Shown here: one piece after another, positions 41,273-50,195 of the stretch
Numbering within the stretch: the stretch's first letter is position 1
Layout: the number at the start of each line of letters is the position of its first letter
NCBI RefSeq assembly: GCF_016741815.1
Contig: NZ_JAERRJ010000014.1
Location: 124,001 to 188,000, forward strand
Source: Nocardia acididurans
GTDB lineage: Bacteria; Actinomycetota; Actinomycetes; Mycobacteriales; Mycobacteriaceae
Direction: 5' to 3'
DNA length: 64,000 nt
Notes under the pieces: generated by a model
Database searches by the model: none
Told to the model about the DNA's origin: nothing
Seen by the model: only the letters and a program-made list of their open reading frames with translations
Position numbers and translations under genes: made by a program

Positions 41273-42943
41273 TCAGTGGATTCCTTCGGCGAGCGGCCCG
41301 AGCGCCAGCGCGGGCAGGAAGGTCAGGGCGACCAGGATCACCGTCACGCCGACCACCATGCCGACGAACTGCGGGCGATGGGTCGGCAGCGTGCCGATGG
41401 ATTCGGGGGTCGTGCCCTGCTGTGCCAGCGAACCGGCCAGTGCGAGAACGAAGATGATGGGCAGGAAGCGACCGAACAGCATGGCCAGGCCGAGCGCGGT
41501 GTTGTACCACTCGGTATTGCCGGTGAGCCCGGCGAAGGCCGAACCGTTGTTGTTGGACGCGGAGGTGAAGGCGTACAGCACTTCCGACAGACCGTGCGGC
41601 CCCGAGTTCAGCATGCTCGCGCGCTGCCCCGGCATGGCCATGGCGATGGCGGTGCCGATGAGCACCAGCATCGGGCTGACCAGGAAGTAGGCCGCGGCCA
41701 GCTTGATCTCCCTGGGCGTGATCTTCTTGCCCAGGTATTCCGGGGTGCGCCCGACCATGAGGCCCGCGACGAACACCGTGATGACCGCGAGGATCAGCAT
41801 GCCGTAGAGACCGGAGCCGACACCGCCGGGCGCGACCTCACCGAGCTGCATGTTGAACATGGTCATGAGCCCGCCGAGGCTGGTGTACGAGTCGTGGAAC
41901 GAGTCCACCGCACCGGTCGAGGTGAGCGTGGTCGAGGCGGCGAAGGTCGCCGAATTCGACACGCCGAAACGGGTTTCCACGCCCTCCAGGGACGCGCCGA
42001 GCGCGGTCGGGACGGTGCCGTGGTGCTGCAGCTGGAAGAGGTTCGTCAGGAAGACGCTGCCCAGGGCGATCAGGCCCATCACCGAGACGATGGCGACGCC
42101 CTGCTTCTTGCTGCCGACCATGCGCCCGAAGGTGCGCGGCAGCGAAAAGGAGATGACCAGGATCAGGAAGATCTCGATCCAGTTCGTCCACGTGGTGGCG
42201 TTCTCGAACGGATGCGCCGAGTTGGCGTTGTAGAAGCCGCCGCCGTTGGTGCCGAGCTCCTTGATGACCTCCTGGCTGGCGATCGGACCACCGGTGATGG
42301 TCTGTGAGCCACCGGCAATGGTCTGCGCCACCTGGTCGTGCAGCTGGAAGTTCTGGATCACGCCGCCCGCGACGAGCACGATGGCGAAGACGAACGCGAC
42401 CGGCAGCAGGATGCGGATGGTTCCCCTCACCAGATCCACCCAGAAGTTGCCGAGTTCGTTCGTGTGCCTGCGGGCGAAACCGCGCACCAGCGCGACCGCC
42501 ACGGCCATGCCGACCGCCGCCGACACGAAGTTCTGCACCGCCAGACCGGCCATCTGCACCAGGTGTCCCAGGGTGGATTCACCGGAGTAGTTCTGCCAGT
42601 TGGTATTCGTGACGAAGCTGACGGCGGTGTTCCAGGCCAGCGCCGGCGTGAGCTCTGTCGCCGGGTCGTTCAGATGCAGCGGCAGCTTGCCCTGCAGTAG
42701 CTGAAAGAAGAACAGGAACAGAATGCTGACAGCCGAGAAGGCGAGCACGCTGCGGGCGTACACCGGCCAGGTGTGCTCCACACCCGGCTTCACGCCGATG
42801 AGCCGATAGATGAGCTTTTCCGCTCGGGAATGCTTGTCGCTGCTGTAAACCCGGTACATGTAGTCGCCCAGCGGCACATGAACAAGGGCAAGCGCGACGA
42901 TCAGGGATACGACGAAAACGATCCCCGCGGTAGTCGTGTCCAC
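41273..42943 (-). CDS. kdpA: Potassium-transporting ATPase channel subunit KdpA
   Basis: The K+-binding channel-like subunit, 556 residues with ten membrane helices. Selectivity-filter-like segments such as TNGGGFYNANSAHPFENATT and ASNNNGSAFAGL are recognisable. The GTG start at 42941-42943 directly abuts the kdpF stop codon at 42944-42946, so the operon is tightly packed. A typical length for the family. Confidence 0.97.
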   Translation of the reverse strand: MDTTTAGIVFVVSLIVALALVHVPLGDYMYRVYSSDKHSRAEKLIYRLIGVKPGVEHTWPVYARSVLAFSAVSILFLFFFQLLQGKLPLHLNDPATELTPALAWNTAVSFVTNTNWQNYSGESTLGHLVQMAGLAVQNFVSAAVGMAVAVALVRGFARRHTNELGNFWVDLVRGTIRILLPVAFVFAIVLVAGGVIQNFQLHDQVAQTIAGGSQTITGGPIASQEVIKELGTNGGGFYNANSAHPFENATTWTNWIEIFLILVISFSLPRTFGRMVGSKKQGVAIVSVMGLIALGSVFLTNLFQLQHHGTVPTALGASLEGVETRFGVSNSATFAASTTLTSTGAVDSFHDSYTSLGGLMTMFNMQLGEVAPGGVGSGLYGMLILAVITVFVAGLMVGRTPEYLGKKITPREIKLAAAYFLVSPMLVLIGTAIAMAMPGQRASMLNSGPHGLSEVLYAFTSASNNNGSAFAGLTGNTEWYNTALGLAMLFGRFLPIIFVLALAGSLAQQGTTPESIGTLPTHRPQFVGMVVGVTVILVALTFLPALALGPLAEGIH

Positions 42944-43030
42944 CTAGAACCTCTCCGGAAACAGCAGCGCCGCGATCAGATAGACGGCGATGCCGACGGC
43001 CAGAACCAAACCGATGACGTTTTGAATCAC
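42944..43030 (-). CDS. kdpF: KdpF small subunit, 28 aa
   Basis: A 28-residue single-helix peptide (hydrophobic core VIGLVLAVGIAVYLIAALLF ending PERF) starting at GTG 43030 and ending next to kdpA. Length, the PE(R/K)F end and position identify KdpF, a lipid-like stabiliser of the KdpABC complex. Its start overlaps the stop of a still smaller upstream ORF by the GTGA arrangement. Confidence 0.92.
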   Translation of the reverse strand: MIQNVIGLVLAVGIAVYLIAALLFPERF

Positions 43031-43110
43031 AGCCGTTCAACCCCGCGTTGGATCAGGCCGAGCAGGGCGAAGAGCGCCACCGTCAGCACCGTGAACACCA
43101 CGACGGACAT
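43027..43110 (-). CDS. 27-aa membrane peptide coupled to kdpF
   Basis: An ATG-started ORF of 27 codons: MSVVVFTVLTVALFALLGLI then a short basic end (QRGVERL). It is one membrane helix with a positive C-terminus. An AGAGAGG sequence lies about 9 bases upstream, and its stop overlaps the kdpF start (GTGA), which implies coupled translation. It resembles KdpF in size but not in sequence and lacks the PERF end. It may be a leader or a further small subunit. Upstream, at 43194-43209, tandem TAAAG/TAAG elements could be a response-regulator site, which is speculative. Confidence 0.65.
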   Translation of the reverse strand: MSVVVFTVLTVALFALLGLIQRGVERL

Positions 43111-43387
43111 GAGTTGGTTACCTCTCTCTACAAGGCGCATCCCGGGGACGCGCCGGAGTGAGTCAAACGCCCGATCTGCCCTGAAGCGAGGTCCTTTACG
43201 CCTTCTTAGCGTCCCAGCCCCTTGCCTTGACGGAGCACTTACAGCAAACGCCCGGCGTATCGGTGAAACCGTCAGGAACCGGGTGTGGGGCGTTAATGAT
43301 CCGCAAACGCACTCGAGAAAATCGGGACCGGTGGATATACGGGTGCCGCGTCGTGATCGGCCCGCTAGCGTGGCCGAGGTGACTGGA

Positions 43388-44602
43388 ATGGGGAGCAGGC
43401 TGCTGTCGGAAGTCGCGGATCTGCCGGTGCCGGAGCGGCTCGGGCGGATCGCGCGCGAGGCGCGGCGGCTGGCGGGGACCACCGAGCTGGACGCGCTGCT
43501 GGACGAGTTGTTCGCCGGTGGGCGGTACGAGCGGATGACCGCGGTGCACATGGCCGCTGTCGCGGGAGCGCGGGCTCATCTTGTGGCGCACCTGGATTCG
43601 ATGGATGTCGAGTGTGCCGGGCGGTCGCTGACCGCGCTGATCCGGATGGGCGTCGAGCCCGAGGTGATCGTGCCGCGGGTGCCCGGACTGCCGGACCGCT
43701 CGCGCAAACGGGTGTTCCGGGCGCTGAGCGCCGGCAACCCGGAGCGGCTGGCCGATGCGATGCTGGAGCCGATGCGGGCCGCCTTCGGGAACGACGCGGC
43801 CGCGCATGTCCTGCCGTTCTGCTCCAGCGCCGTAGTGGCCGAACAACTGCCCGGGCTCGCCTACGCGGTGCCGAACTGGGTGACGATGGGCCGCCGGCAC
43901 ATCGGTGTGCTGTTCGACCTCGTCGAGCGGCGCGCGGAGACCGCGGGCCGGGACGACTGGAACGAACTGTGGTGGTGGCTTACCTCGAATGTGACTGCGG
44001 CAGCGGAGTATTCGCCCGCACGCCTGTTGGCGGCAGCCGCCCGCGCAGTCGAGTATCAGCGGATCGACTCGCTGAACCGCGTGGCGGGCATGCTGGCCCG
44101 GCACGATGCCGGGGCCGTGTACACGCTGATCCGGCATCCGAGTGGCAACGGCCGCGGCCTCGCCGGCACGGGGCTGTGGAAGTCCATGCTCACGCTGCCC
44201 GACGATCAGCTGCGGGAGTTCTACACCGCGTACCCCGCTCACCAGCAGTACCGGTTCCTGCGCGTGATTCCGCCGCACCGGCGCACGGCCATCGCGGGAC
44301 CGGCGCTGACCCGGCCCGGAATCGCTCCGGGCGAGGTCGACGTGTACTCGCTCGACCGGCTGCCCCGACATGACAGAGCCGCCATCGCACGGGAACTCCT
44401 GACCCGGCCGGGTGGCGCGGAGGTGCCCGAGAAGGCCGAGCGACTCACCGCGCGGCTGCCCTGGGACGAGGCGAAACCGGTTCTCGCCGAAGCGATCCGG
44501 CGTCCGACCGCTCGCCCGAGGTGGTGGGCGAGCTGCTGGAACTGCTGCGCAGACTGCGTAATGAGCAGGATCCCGTGCGCCGCACCGCTTTACATGCGGT
44601 GA
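43388..44602 (+). CDS. HEAT-repeat-like giant protein, N-terminal part (frame broken)
   Basis: The ORF begins MGSRLLSEVADLPVPERLGR, with GAGGTG 7 bases upstream. It is almost entirely amphipathic helices (e.g. RKRVFRALSAGNPERLADAM, AARLLAAAARAVEYQRIDSL-like stretches), without signal or membrane segments. After about 375 codons the frame turns into a Trp/Cys/Arg-rich shadow (RPRWWASCWNCCADC) and stops at 44602, while helical sequence goes on in the next frame from about 44520. This indicates loss of one base between about 44480 and 44520. Intact, the gene would encode about 1080 residues of alpha-solenoid. Function unknown. Confidence 0.65.
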   Translation: MGSRLLSEVADLPVPERLGRIAREARRLAGTTELDALLDELFAGGRYERMTAVHMAAVAGARAHLVAHLDSMDVECAGRSLTALIRMGVEPEVIVPRVPGLPDRSRKRVFRALSAGNPERLADAMLEPMRAAFGNDAAAHVLPFCSSAVVAEQLPGLAYAVPNWVTMGRRHIGVLFDLVERRAETAGRDDWNELWWWLTSNVTAAAEYSPARLLAAAARAVEYQRIDSLNRVAGMLARHDAGAVYTLIRHPSGNGRGLAGTGLWKSMLTLPDDQLREFYTAYPAHQQYRFLRVIPPHRRTAIAGPALTRPGIAPGEVDVYSLDRLPRHDRAAIARELLTRPGGAEVPEKAERLTARLPWDEAKPVLAEAIRRPTARPRWWASCWNCCADCVMSRIPCAAPLYMR

Positions 44603-46623
44603 CACGGATTCCGGTGTCGCTGCTGGTCGTATCCCATCTGCCCGCCCTCGAAACGCTCGCGATGGACGCGCTGCAGGCCCGGGACTGCTCGTATCAGACC
44701 TCGGCCACCGTCGGTGATCTCACCCGCCTGCTGTTCATCCGAGGCGCACAGCTCGGTGAGACGGCGTTTCCCGAGACGGCCTTGCGTCTCACCGCGCGGC
44801 TGGCCGAGCACAAGCGGACGCTGAATCTCTCCGGACTGCACCACAATCTGCCGCGCGGCGCCGAACAGCGGTTGTTCACCGCGCTGCGTCCGCGTCTGGA
44901 TGCCGATGCCGCCCGGGACGAGTGGGATCTGGCGCTCGAACTCGCCCACGGATTGGATCGGCGCGCCTACGACATCCCCGAGCTGCAGCGGCTGCTGGTG
45001 CGGGCCTGCGCCGCGCACAGCGATTCGACGGTCCGGCGCGCGGTGCGGCTCGCGCTGGCGAACCCGGTCAGCCGCGACGCGCATCTCGACCAGCTCCTGC
45101 GGCACGACCGTTCCCTGGTGGCGCTGCCCGAAGTACAGGCGATCATCGCCCGGCGGCGCACCGACCTGCTCGACCTGCTGTGGAGTGCATCGACCTCGGG
45201 CCGGTTCCTGTCCAAGAAGATCCGCTTCGTTCCGATGTTCCACACCGGATACTCGCGGTGGACGCCGCAGCACCTCGGGCATTACACCCGGCTGCTCGGC
45301 ACGTACGCGGGGTCCGCTCGGGCCTCGGTCGGCGAGCGTGCCGGTGCGGTTCGCCAATTGGGTTCACTCCCGGGCAGTTTCGACCAGTTGCTGCCCTATC
45401 TGCGGTCCGCGGACCTCACGGTGGCCGAAGCCGCGCTCACCGCCCTGGGCGGCAGCGACGAGCCGGCGCGGGCGATGGCCGTGCTGTCCGAGTACGTCGC
45501 CGCCGACAGCGCCCGGGTGGCGGTGAGCGGTATGGCCTCCTGCGCCCGGTCGATCCCTCCGGCGAGGCTCAGCGAAGCCCTTGCGCCCCTGCTGAACTCC
45601 CCCAAGATCACCTCCGCGAAGGAGGGGGTACGGCTGCTGGCGGCGCTGCACGCGCCCGACGCCATCCCGATCATCCGCGCCCTGTGGAGTCGTCCGGACC
45701 TGCATCGCGATATCCGCCGCGCGGCCGTCTTCTCGACCCGATTCCTGCTCGACCACGAGGAGGCCTGGGAGCTGCTCGCCGACGCGGCGGCCGATCCGGA
45801 TGTCGCCGGAGCCATCCTCGATATCCAGCCGTGGCTGCTGCCCGCCCCGCAGCGCCGTCGCTTCGCGTCGTTTCTCCGGGATCTTGCCGCCGGATCCGAC
45901 CATCGGCTGGCGAACCAGGCCCTGAACGCCCTGCCCCGCTGGCGGCGCTGGGCTCCGCCGGAGACGGTCGACGCGCTGGTGGACCGGCTGACCGACCTCA
46001 CCGACGTCGGCCTGTGGCGGTCCGCCGCCCGCACCCTGCTCGATACGGTGGCCGCGACCGGCGATGCCGCCCCGCTGACCATCGCCGTCACCCGGCTGCT
46101 CCGGGCCGGCGATACCATTCCCGACCGGGATCTGCCTGCGCAGCAACGGCTTTCCACCCTGCTGGCGGATCTTGGGCCGATCCTGCGCGACCGGGACAGC
46201 GCCCGGCCGGTCGCCGCGCCGATCATCGCGCTGCTCGCCGATGATCCGCTGTGGCACAAGCAGGTCATCGAACTCACGGTGGCCGGGCTGCGCTGGACCG
46301 AGCCCGAAACCACGGTCGCGGCAATCGAATCCCTCGCCCCGTACGCATCCTGCGGGCTCATCGGCACTCCCTCCGCGCGCATCGGTGCCCGGATCATGTC
46401 CGATATCGGCAAGCACCCGGCACAGGCGTGGACGCACATCGCCAGCAGGCTCTACACGAGCGCGGACATATCCACCGCACTGGCCGCATTGACCGTGATC
46501 AACCTGTCCGGCAGGAAATTCGGCTGGACCGAGCCCTGGGCCGACATGCTGGGCGTCCTGCGCGGCCATCCCGAAATCGACGTCCGCCGAGCAGCACACA
46601 CCGTTTTCACCGTGGCCGAATAG
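44521..46623 (+). CDS. HEAT-repeat-like giant protein, C-terminal part (frame broken)
   Basis: Seven hundred codons continuing the same helical solenoid: repeats such as LRSADLTVAEAALTALGGSD, ARVAVSGMASCARSIPPARL, LALELAHGLDRRAYDIPELQ and LHRDIRRAAVFSTRFLLDHE show the HEAT pattern of paired helices with Asp/Arg turns. No catalytic motif is visible. The GTG at 44521 is only the first start in frame and has no proper ribosome site, supporting the idea that this is the second half of one gene. A coupled restart cannot be excluded. Confidence 0.65.
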   Translation: MVGELLELLRRLRNEQDPVRRTALHAVTRIPVSLLVVSHLPALETLAMDALQARDCSYQTSATVGDLTRLLFIRGAQLGETAFPETALRLTARLAEHKRTLNLSGLHHNLPRGAEQRLFTALRPRLDADAARDEWDLALELAHGLDRRAYDIPELQRLLVRACAAHSDSTVRRAVRLALANPVSRDAHLDQLLRHDRSLVALPEVQAIIARRRTDLLDLLWSASTSGRFLSKKIRFVPMFHTGYSRWTPQHLGHYTRLLGTYAGSARASVGERAGAVRQLGSLPGSFDQLLPYLRSADLTVAEAALTALGGSDEPARAMAVLSEYVAADSARVAVSGMASCARSIPPARLSEALAPLLNSPKITSAKEGVRLLAALHAPDAIPIIRALWSRPDLHRDIRRAAVFSTRFLLDHEEAWELLADAAADPDVAGAILDIQPWLLPAPQRRRFASFLRDLAAGSDHRLANQALNALPRWRRWAPPETVDALVDRLTDLTDVGLWRSAARTLLDTVAATGDAAPLTIAVTRLLRAGDTIPDRDLPAQQRLSTLLADLGPILRDRDSARPVAAPIIALLADDPLWHKQVIELTVAGLRWTEPETTVAAIESLAPYASCGLIGTPSARIGARIMSDIGKHPAQAWTHIASRLYTSADISTALAALTVINLSGRKFGWTEPWADMLGVLRGHPEIDVRRAAHTVFTVAE

Positions 46624-46697
46624 GGGGTGGCGGCAGACGCCCGGCGCGGGAGTCGCCAACGACGGAACAGCCCGGCTTGCTCGTCGGCGGGTGGGCG

Positions 46698-48110
46698 CTA
46701 ACTCGTGCGGAGCTGCAGGCCGGGGTTCTCGGCGATCACGGTGTCGATCGGCTGGGCGGTCAATCCGGCCCGGGGCTCGCAGCGGTCGGCATTGCCGCTG
46801 CCGCTGACGATGCCCAGCGCCTTGGTGCCCGTGATGACGGAACCGCCGCTGTCGCCGTGGATACCGCAGGTGTCGAAGCCGAAGAAGCCTTCCAGGCGTT
46901 TCAGGTCGCCGGGGTTGTCGCTCTTGCGGGAGTAGTAGGTCTGGTCGACCTCGGTGATGGTGCCGCAGGTGAAGCCGGTGATGGCGCCCGATTTGCAGAC
47001 GGGCGCACCGACCACCGGGGCGGCCACGCCGTCGATGAGGACGGGGTCGGATGCGGCGGCGGGCCGGATCGGCTGTGCTTGGGCATTGTCGGAGACGCGC
47101 TCGGTGCCGTCCTGGCTGCCGGTGGGCAGCGGACCCGATTCGGCGGGGGTGCCGGGCGCGGGCGAATCCGGGGTCTGCGCCGTGGAGACGCGGTTGTTCT
47201 GGAAACGTGCGGCGTGCGCGTCGTCGATGCGGATGATCGCGAAATCGCGCAGGTCGTTGTTCACCACGGTGAATCGGCCGACGGCCGCGCCCGCACCGGT
47301 GGCGGTCAGTTCATGGACGCGCACGGGGTTGGCGTCGACGGTGGCCGGATCGAAGGAGTCCGGGGCGCAATGACCGGCGGTCAGGGTGACGGTGTTGCCC
47401 GCGCCGTCGGAGCCGTGGAAAGCCAGCGAGCAGCGGGCCTCCAGGTGCTGGTCGTAGGGGATGGAGATGGGGCTGCCGCCGGTCAGCTCCGCACCGGCCA
47501 CCTGGGCCGAAATCGGTTGCTGTGCGGGGGTTCCCACGCCGAGCTCACCTCGGGGCGCGGGCGCGGTCTCCACCCGTACCGGGCCGAGTTCGGCCGGTAG
47601 CCGCACCTCACCGGTGGTGCGCAGCACGACGGTATTGCCCGCGATGTCGATGCTGTCTCCGACGACGTGCGCGGTGACCTGTGCGGGCTGCGCGGTGATC
47701 CACTGTGCGACCGCGCGCCGCCGGTCGAGCAGCGCCGCCGCGCTCCAGGTGACCTCTTCGACGGTGAATCCCTGCTCCCCCACCGCTTTTCGCGCATGAT
47801 CCCGGTTCATCCCGGCGGCCAGCGCCACGATGGCTTGCCCGCCGTCCATCCGGACGCCGGCGAAGACATCGGGATAGGTCAACCGGGCCGTCGTCTCGAA
47901 GTCGGCCAGCCGCTGCGCCAGATCGGCGCGTGCCAGGTATCCGCCCGCATCCAGTTCCAGGTCCCGGGCCACCGCCTCGACGAGCAGATCCGGCAGCGCG
48001 ATCTCGCCGGGCGCGGCCGCCGCCGTCGGGGCACCGGCCGCCGACAGCACCACCGAAGCCCCGATCCCCAACCTGACCATCGCCGAGATCCGCATCCGCC
48101 TGCCCCTCAT
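46698..48110 (-). CDS. Secreted S1-family serine protease (streptogrisin/alpha-lytic type)
   Basis: A pre-pro-protease of 470 residues. A signal peptide (MVRLGIGASVVLSAAGAPTA, cut near 33) precedes a propeptide to about residue 200. The chymotrypsin-like domain has the triad His in TLTAGHCAPD, Asp in NDLRDFAIIRID and Ser in CGIHGDSGGSVITG, with two expected disulfides (CSLAFHG..GHC; CKSGAITGFTCG). It is extended by a loop rich in Pro/Ser/Thr between Asp and Ser (DSPAPGTPAESGPLPTGSQD). The likely role is extracellular proteolysis. The start at 48110 or the Met at residue 6 are both possible. Confidence 0.88.
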   Translation of the reverse strand: MRGRRMRISAMVRLGIGASVVLSAAGAPTAAAAPGEIALPDLLVEAVARDLELDAGGYLARADLAQRLADFETTARLTYPDVFAGVRMDGGQAIVALAAGMNRDHARKAVGEQGFTVEEVTWSAAALLDRRRAVAQWITAQPAQVTAHVVGDSIDIAGNTVVLRTTGEVRLPAELGPVRVETAPAPRGELGVGTPAQQPISAQVAGAELTGGSPISIPYDQHLEARCSLAFHGSDGAGNTVTLTAGHCAPDSFDPATVDANPVRVHELTATGAGAAVGRFTVVNNDLRDFAIIRIDDAHAARFQNNRVSTAQTPDSPAPGTPAESGPLPTGSQDGTERVSDNAQAQPIRPAAASDPVLIDGVAAPVVGAPVCKSGAITGFTCGTITEVDQTYYSRKSDNPGDLKRLEGFFGFDTCGIHGDSGGSVITGTKALGIVSGSGNADRCEPRAGLTAQPIDTVIAENPGLQLRTS

Positions 48111-48205
48111 GACCGATAGGTATGTGGCGAATCGACTCTATGCGCACCCGGACTCAACACCTCTGACCTGCGCATTTCAGGCGTGTCGCCGAAAACCCGT
48201 TGCCT

Positions 48206-48769
48206 GTGGCCGCCCATCCGAAAGATCATGCACCGGTGCGACTATGGACCCTGCAAGCCCCCGAGGTGGTACGAACCCTCCGCGCCACAGGCGTCTACCG
48301 CGCCGACTGGTCCCTGGTCATCGTCAACTGGAAACCCGCCTTCGCGGACATGGTCGCCGAAATGGAACGCCGCGGCATCGCCTGCCACGACGCACCCCCG
48401 GTCTGGTGCTGGACCGTCTACAGCCCCTTCAACCAGACGGCCACCTCCCTGCTCGGCTACCCCGACTGGATCCACGGCCGCTGGCTGCTCACCCTCGACG
48501 TCCCCGACGCCCTCACCCTCCCCACCTCCTACGCGGTCTGGAACGACTACCTCGCCTACACCATGGGCTCCGCCGACGAGCCCTCCACCATGGACTGGTC
48601 CGGCCGCCGCGTCTGGAAATACGACGAACTCCAGGTAACCATCCCCGAACTCCGCCTGGAATGGGTCCTCCGCGCCGCCGAATACCACCCCGACCCGGAA
48701 ACCGCTGCGGCAGCGGCGAAATGGGAGAAGGAGTACGAGGAGTACCTCAGAGCTCAGAATTCACCGTGA
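48206..48769 (+). CDS. DUF3841 family protein
   Basis: A protein of 187 residues. The opening VRLWTLQAPEVVRTLRATGV, the PPVWCWTVYS stretch, LLTLDVPDALTLPTSYAVWN and DYLAYTM follow the DUF3841 pattern, a cytosolic family of unknown function. The start is GTG 48206, or GTG 48236 which would begin exactly at VRLWTLQ. Its 3' end overlaps the opposing gene by 23 bp, a convergent overlap. It opens a stretch of genes of unknown function reaching to 51 kb. Confidence 0.72.
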   Translation: MAAHPKDHAPVRLWTLQAPEVVRTLRATGVYRADWSLVIVNWKPAFADMVAEMERRGIACHDAPPVWCWTVYSPFNQTATSLLGYPDWIHGRWLLTLDVPDALTLPTSYAVWNDYLAYTMGSADEPSTMDWSGRRVWKYDELQVTIPELRLEWVLRAAEYHPDPETAAAAAKWEKEYEEYLRAQNSP

Positions 48770-49181
48770 TCACATCGATCCGGGCGGCCAGGACCATCGG
48801 AATCCGCCCACCGTCGAAGTGCAGAGCACTGGGAACAATGACAGCCTCGGCCTCCAGCCGCGTGGCCTGCGCCTTCAGCCGCGCCAGCGGCGGCCGCCCG
48901 AACTTCGGGTCATAGATGACGAAGTCGGCGAAGTCATACCCCAACTGCTCGGCAACCCTACGCACCTCACTCTGATCCCACCGCATCGCCGACCTCGACA
49001 CATCGGTCCGCAGATACCCCAAACACGTTGGCCTCCAGCGAATCACCCCCAGCCGCGATCCATCGACAGCGGGATCCGCCGACCGAAACGACTCCAGATA
49101 CACCCCACCGCTGTCGCCGTCGTCCGAGTTGGTCTCCAGAATGCCGCCGGGAAAGCTGTAAATCCTTTTGCGCCAGTTCAT
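48747..49181 (-). CDS. Hypothetical protein, 144 aa
   Basis: A soluble protein without signal peptide. It begins MNWRKRIYSFPGGILETNSD and its second half (VRRVAEQLGYDFADFVIYDP, LARLKAQATRLEAEAVIVPS, HFDGGRIP) has the strand-helix alternation of a small Rossmann-like or resolvase-N-like fold. The latter is a weak shape similarity: no catalytic serine motif is visible. It converges on and overlaps the DUF3841 gene by 23 bp and diverges from the 49.36-kb operon. Confidence 0.6.
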   Translation of the reverse strand: MNWRKRIYSFPGGILETNSDDGDSGGVYLESFRSADPAVDGSRLGVIRWRPTCLGYLRTDVSRSAMRWDQSEVRRVAEQLGYDFADFVIYDPKFGRPPLARLKAQATRLEAEAVIVPSALHFDGGRIPMVLAARIDVITVNSEL

Positions 49182-49357
49182 CTCAGCCCCTAGTCCTTGG
49201 CCGACCGCGTCGGCAGCCCGAACGCCTGAACTCGACGCTACGAATCGACCCCGATCCGACGCGATGAAGTTGCTTCAGATTGCTCGAAAATCCAGCCCTC
49301 GTGCGCGATATTTCTCGCCATACTGGATGTTCGGACACTCTCACCGGAGGCAGGGCC

Positions 49358-49687
49358 ATGCGCTTGCGATTCCTCGGAAAGAACACTCAGGGAGCCCATT
49401 CCCCGACCCTGTACGCAACCGACCGCAACACCTACGTCGTTCAGGGCTGGCGAATCCCCGAGCATCCCGAACTCATCGAGATTCCGCATCCACTGCTCGG
49501 TTATCTGGAGCCCGGAAGCTGCTTGGGAGCACTCCTGCACGACACCGGGGTCGGCACCTTCACACTCGCGGGGAGCCCGGTCACTGACCCGGAAGCCTTG
49601 CGGCAGATGGACTTACCCGATCACGAGACCTGCGTCGAGGTCGCCCGGGGCCGGGAGGTGCGCCGCGATGCTCCACCTGTCCGGTAG
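49358..49687 (+). CDS. Hypothetical protein, first gene of DUF6879/HTH operon
   Basis: A protein of 109 residues starting MRLRFLGKNTQGAHSPTLYA, with GGAGG 8 bases before the ATG at 49358. The segment TDRNTYVVQGWRIPEHPELI followed by EIPHPLLGYL is typical of a small conserved actinobacterial protein found next to DUF6879 genes. It overlaps the next gene by 20 bp. No catalytic residues are apparent. It is likely part of the same system as the two genes that follow. Confidence 0.7.
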   Translation: MRLRFLGKNTQGAHSPTLYATDRNTYVVQGWRIPEHPELIEIPHPLLGYLEPGSCLGALLHDTGVGTFTLAGSPVTDPEALRQMDLPDHETCVEVARGREVRRDAPPVR

Positions 49688-50195
49688 GGATTTCACCGAT
49701 TTGTTCCGCACCTGTCAGCGCAGCGCTTTCCATATCGAGGTCCAGGACAGCTACAGCACTCCGGAGGAGTCGGAACCGTTCCACCGGTTCCTCACCGGTC
49801 AGCCGGACGATTACGGCTGGCTCCGCGAATGGTTGGACATCGTGCGGGCCCAGACCAAGCGCGGCGTGGCCTTCACTCGGCTGCGAGTCGTGGCCGTGCC
49901 GCATGCCGATTACACCCGGTGGGGGCTGGCGGTGGCGCCGTCGAATATCGAAGCGGGCGAGGATATCCGATATCTGCCACGCGCGAGTGCGGCACAGGAT
50001 GTCCCGCGCGACGACTACTGGTTGTTCGATGAAAGCACGGTTGCCTTCACGCTTTTCGACTCGAACGGCCGAGCCGCCGGCGCGGCTGTGACGACTGATC
50101 CGGCGCTCGTTCGCCGTGCCACCTCGGTACGAGAAGCACTGTGGGGCAGCGCTGTTCCGCATTCCGAGTACATCCGGGCTACCGTCGCGACGTGA
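49668..50195 (+). CDS. DUF6879 family protein
   Basis: A protein of 175 residues beginning MLHLSGRDFTDLFRTCQRSA and FHIEVQDSYSTPEESEPFHR, with FTRLRVVAVPHADYTRWGLA and a late DDYWLFDESTVAFTLFDSNG. These segments are typical of DUF6879, a family linked with Scr1-type HTH regulators in actinobacteria. GGGAGG lies about 9 bases before the ATG, inside the preceding gene. Its stop overlaps the following GTG start (GTGA). The biochemical function is unknown. Confidence 0.82.
   Translation: MLHLSGRDFTDLFRTCQRSAFHIEVQDSYSTPEESEPFHRFLTGQPDDYGWLREWLDIVRAQTKRGVAFTRLRVVAVPHADYTRWGLAVAPSNIEAGEDIRYLPRASAAQDVPRDDYWLFDESTVAFTLFDSNGRAAGAAVTTDPALVRRATSVREALWGSAVPHSEYIRATVAT

Noticed and set aside
39043..42307. 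Plus-strand frames of 804 and 754 codons
   Set aside because: They are antisense to kdpC, kdpB and kdpA, whose motifs are complete.
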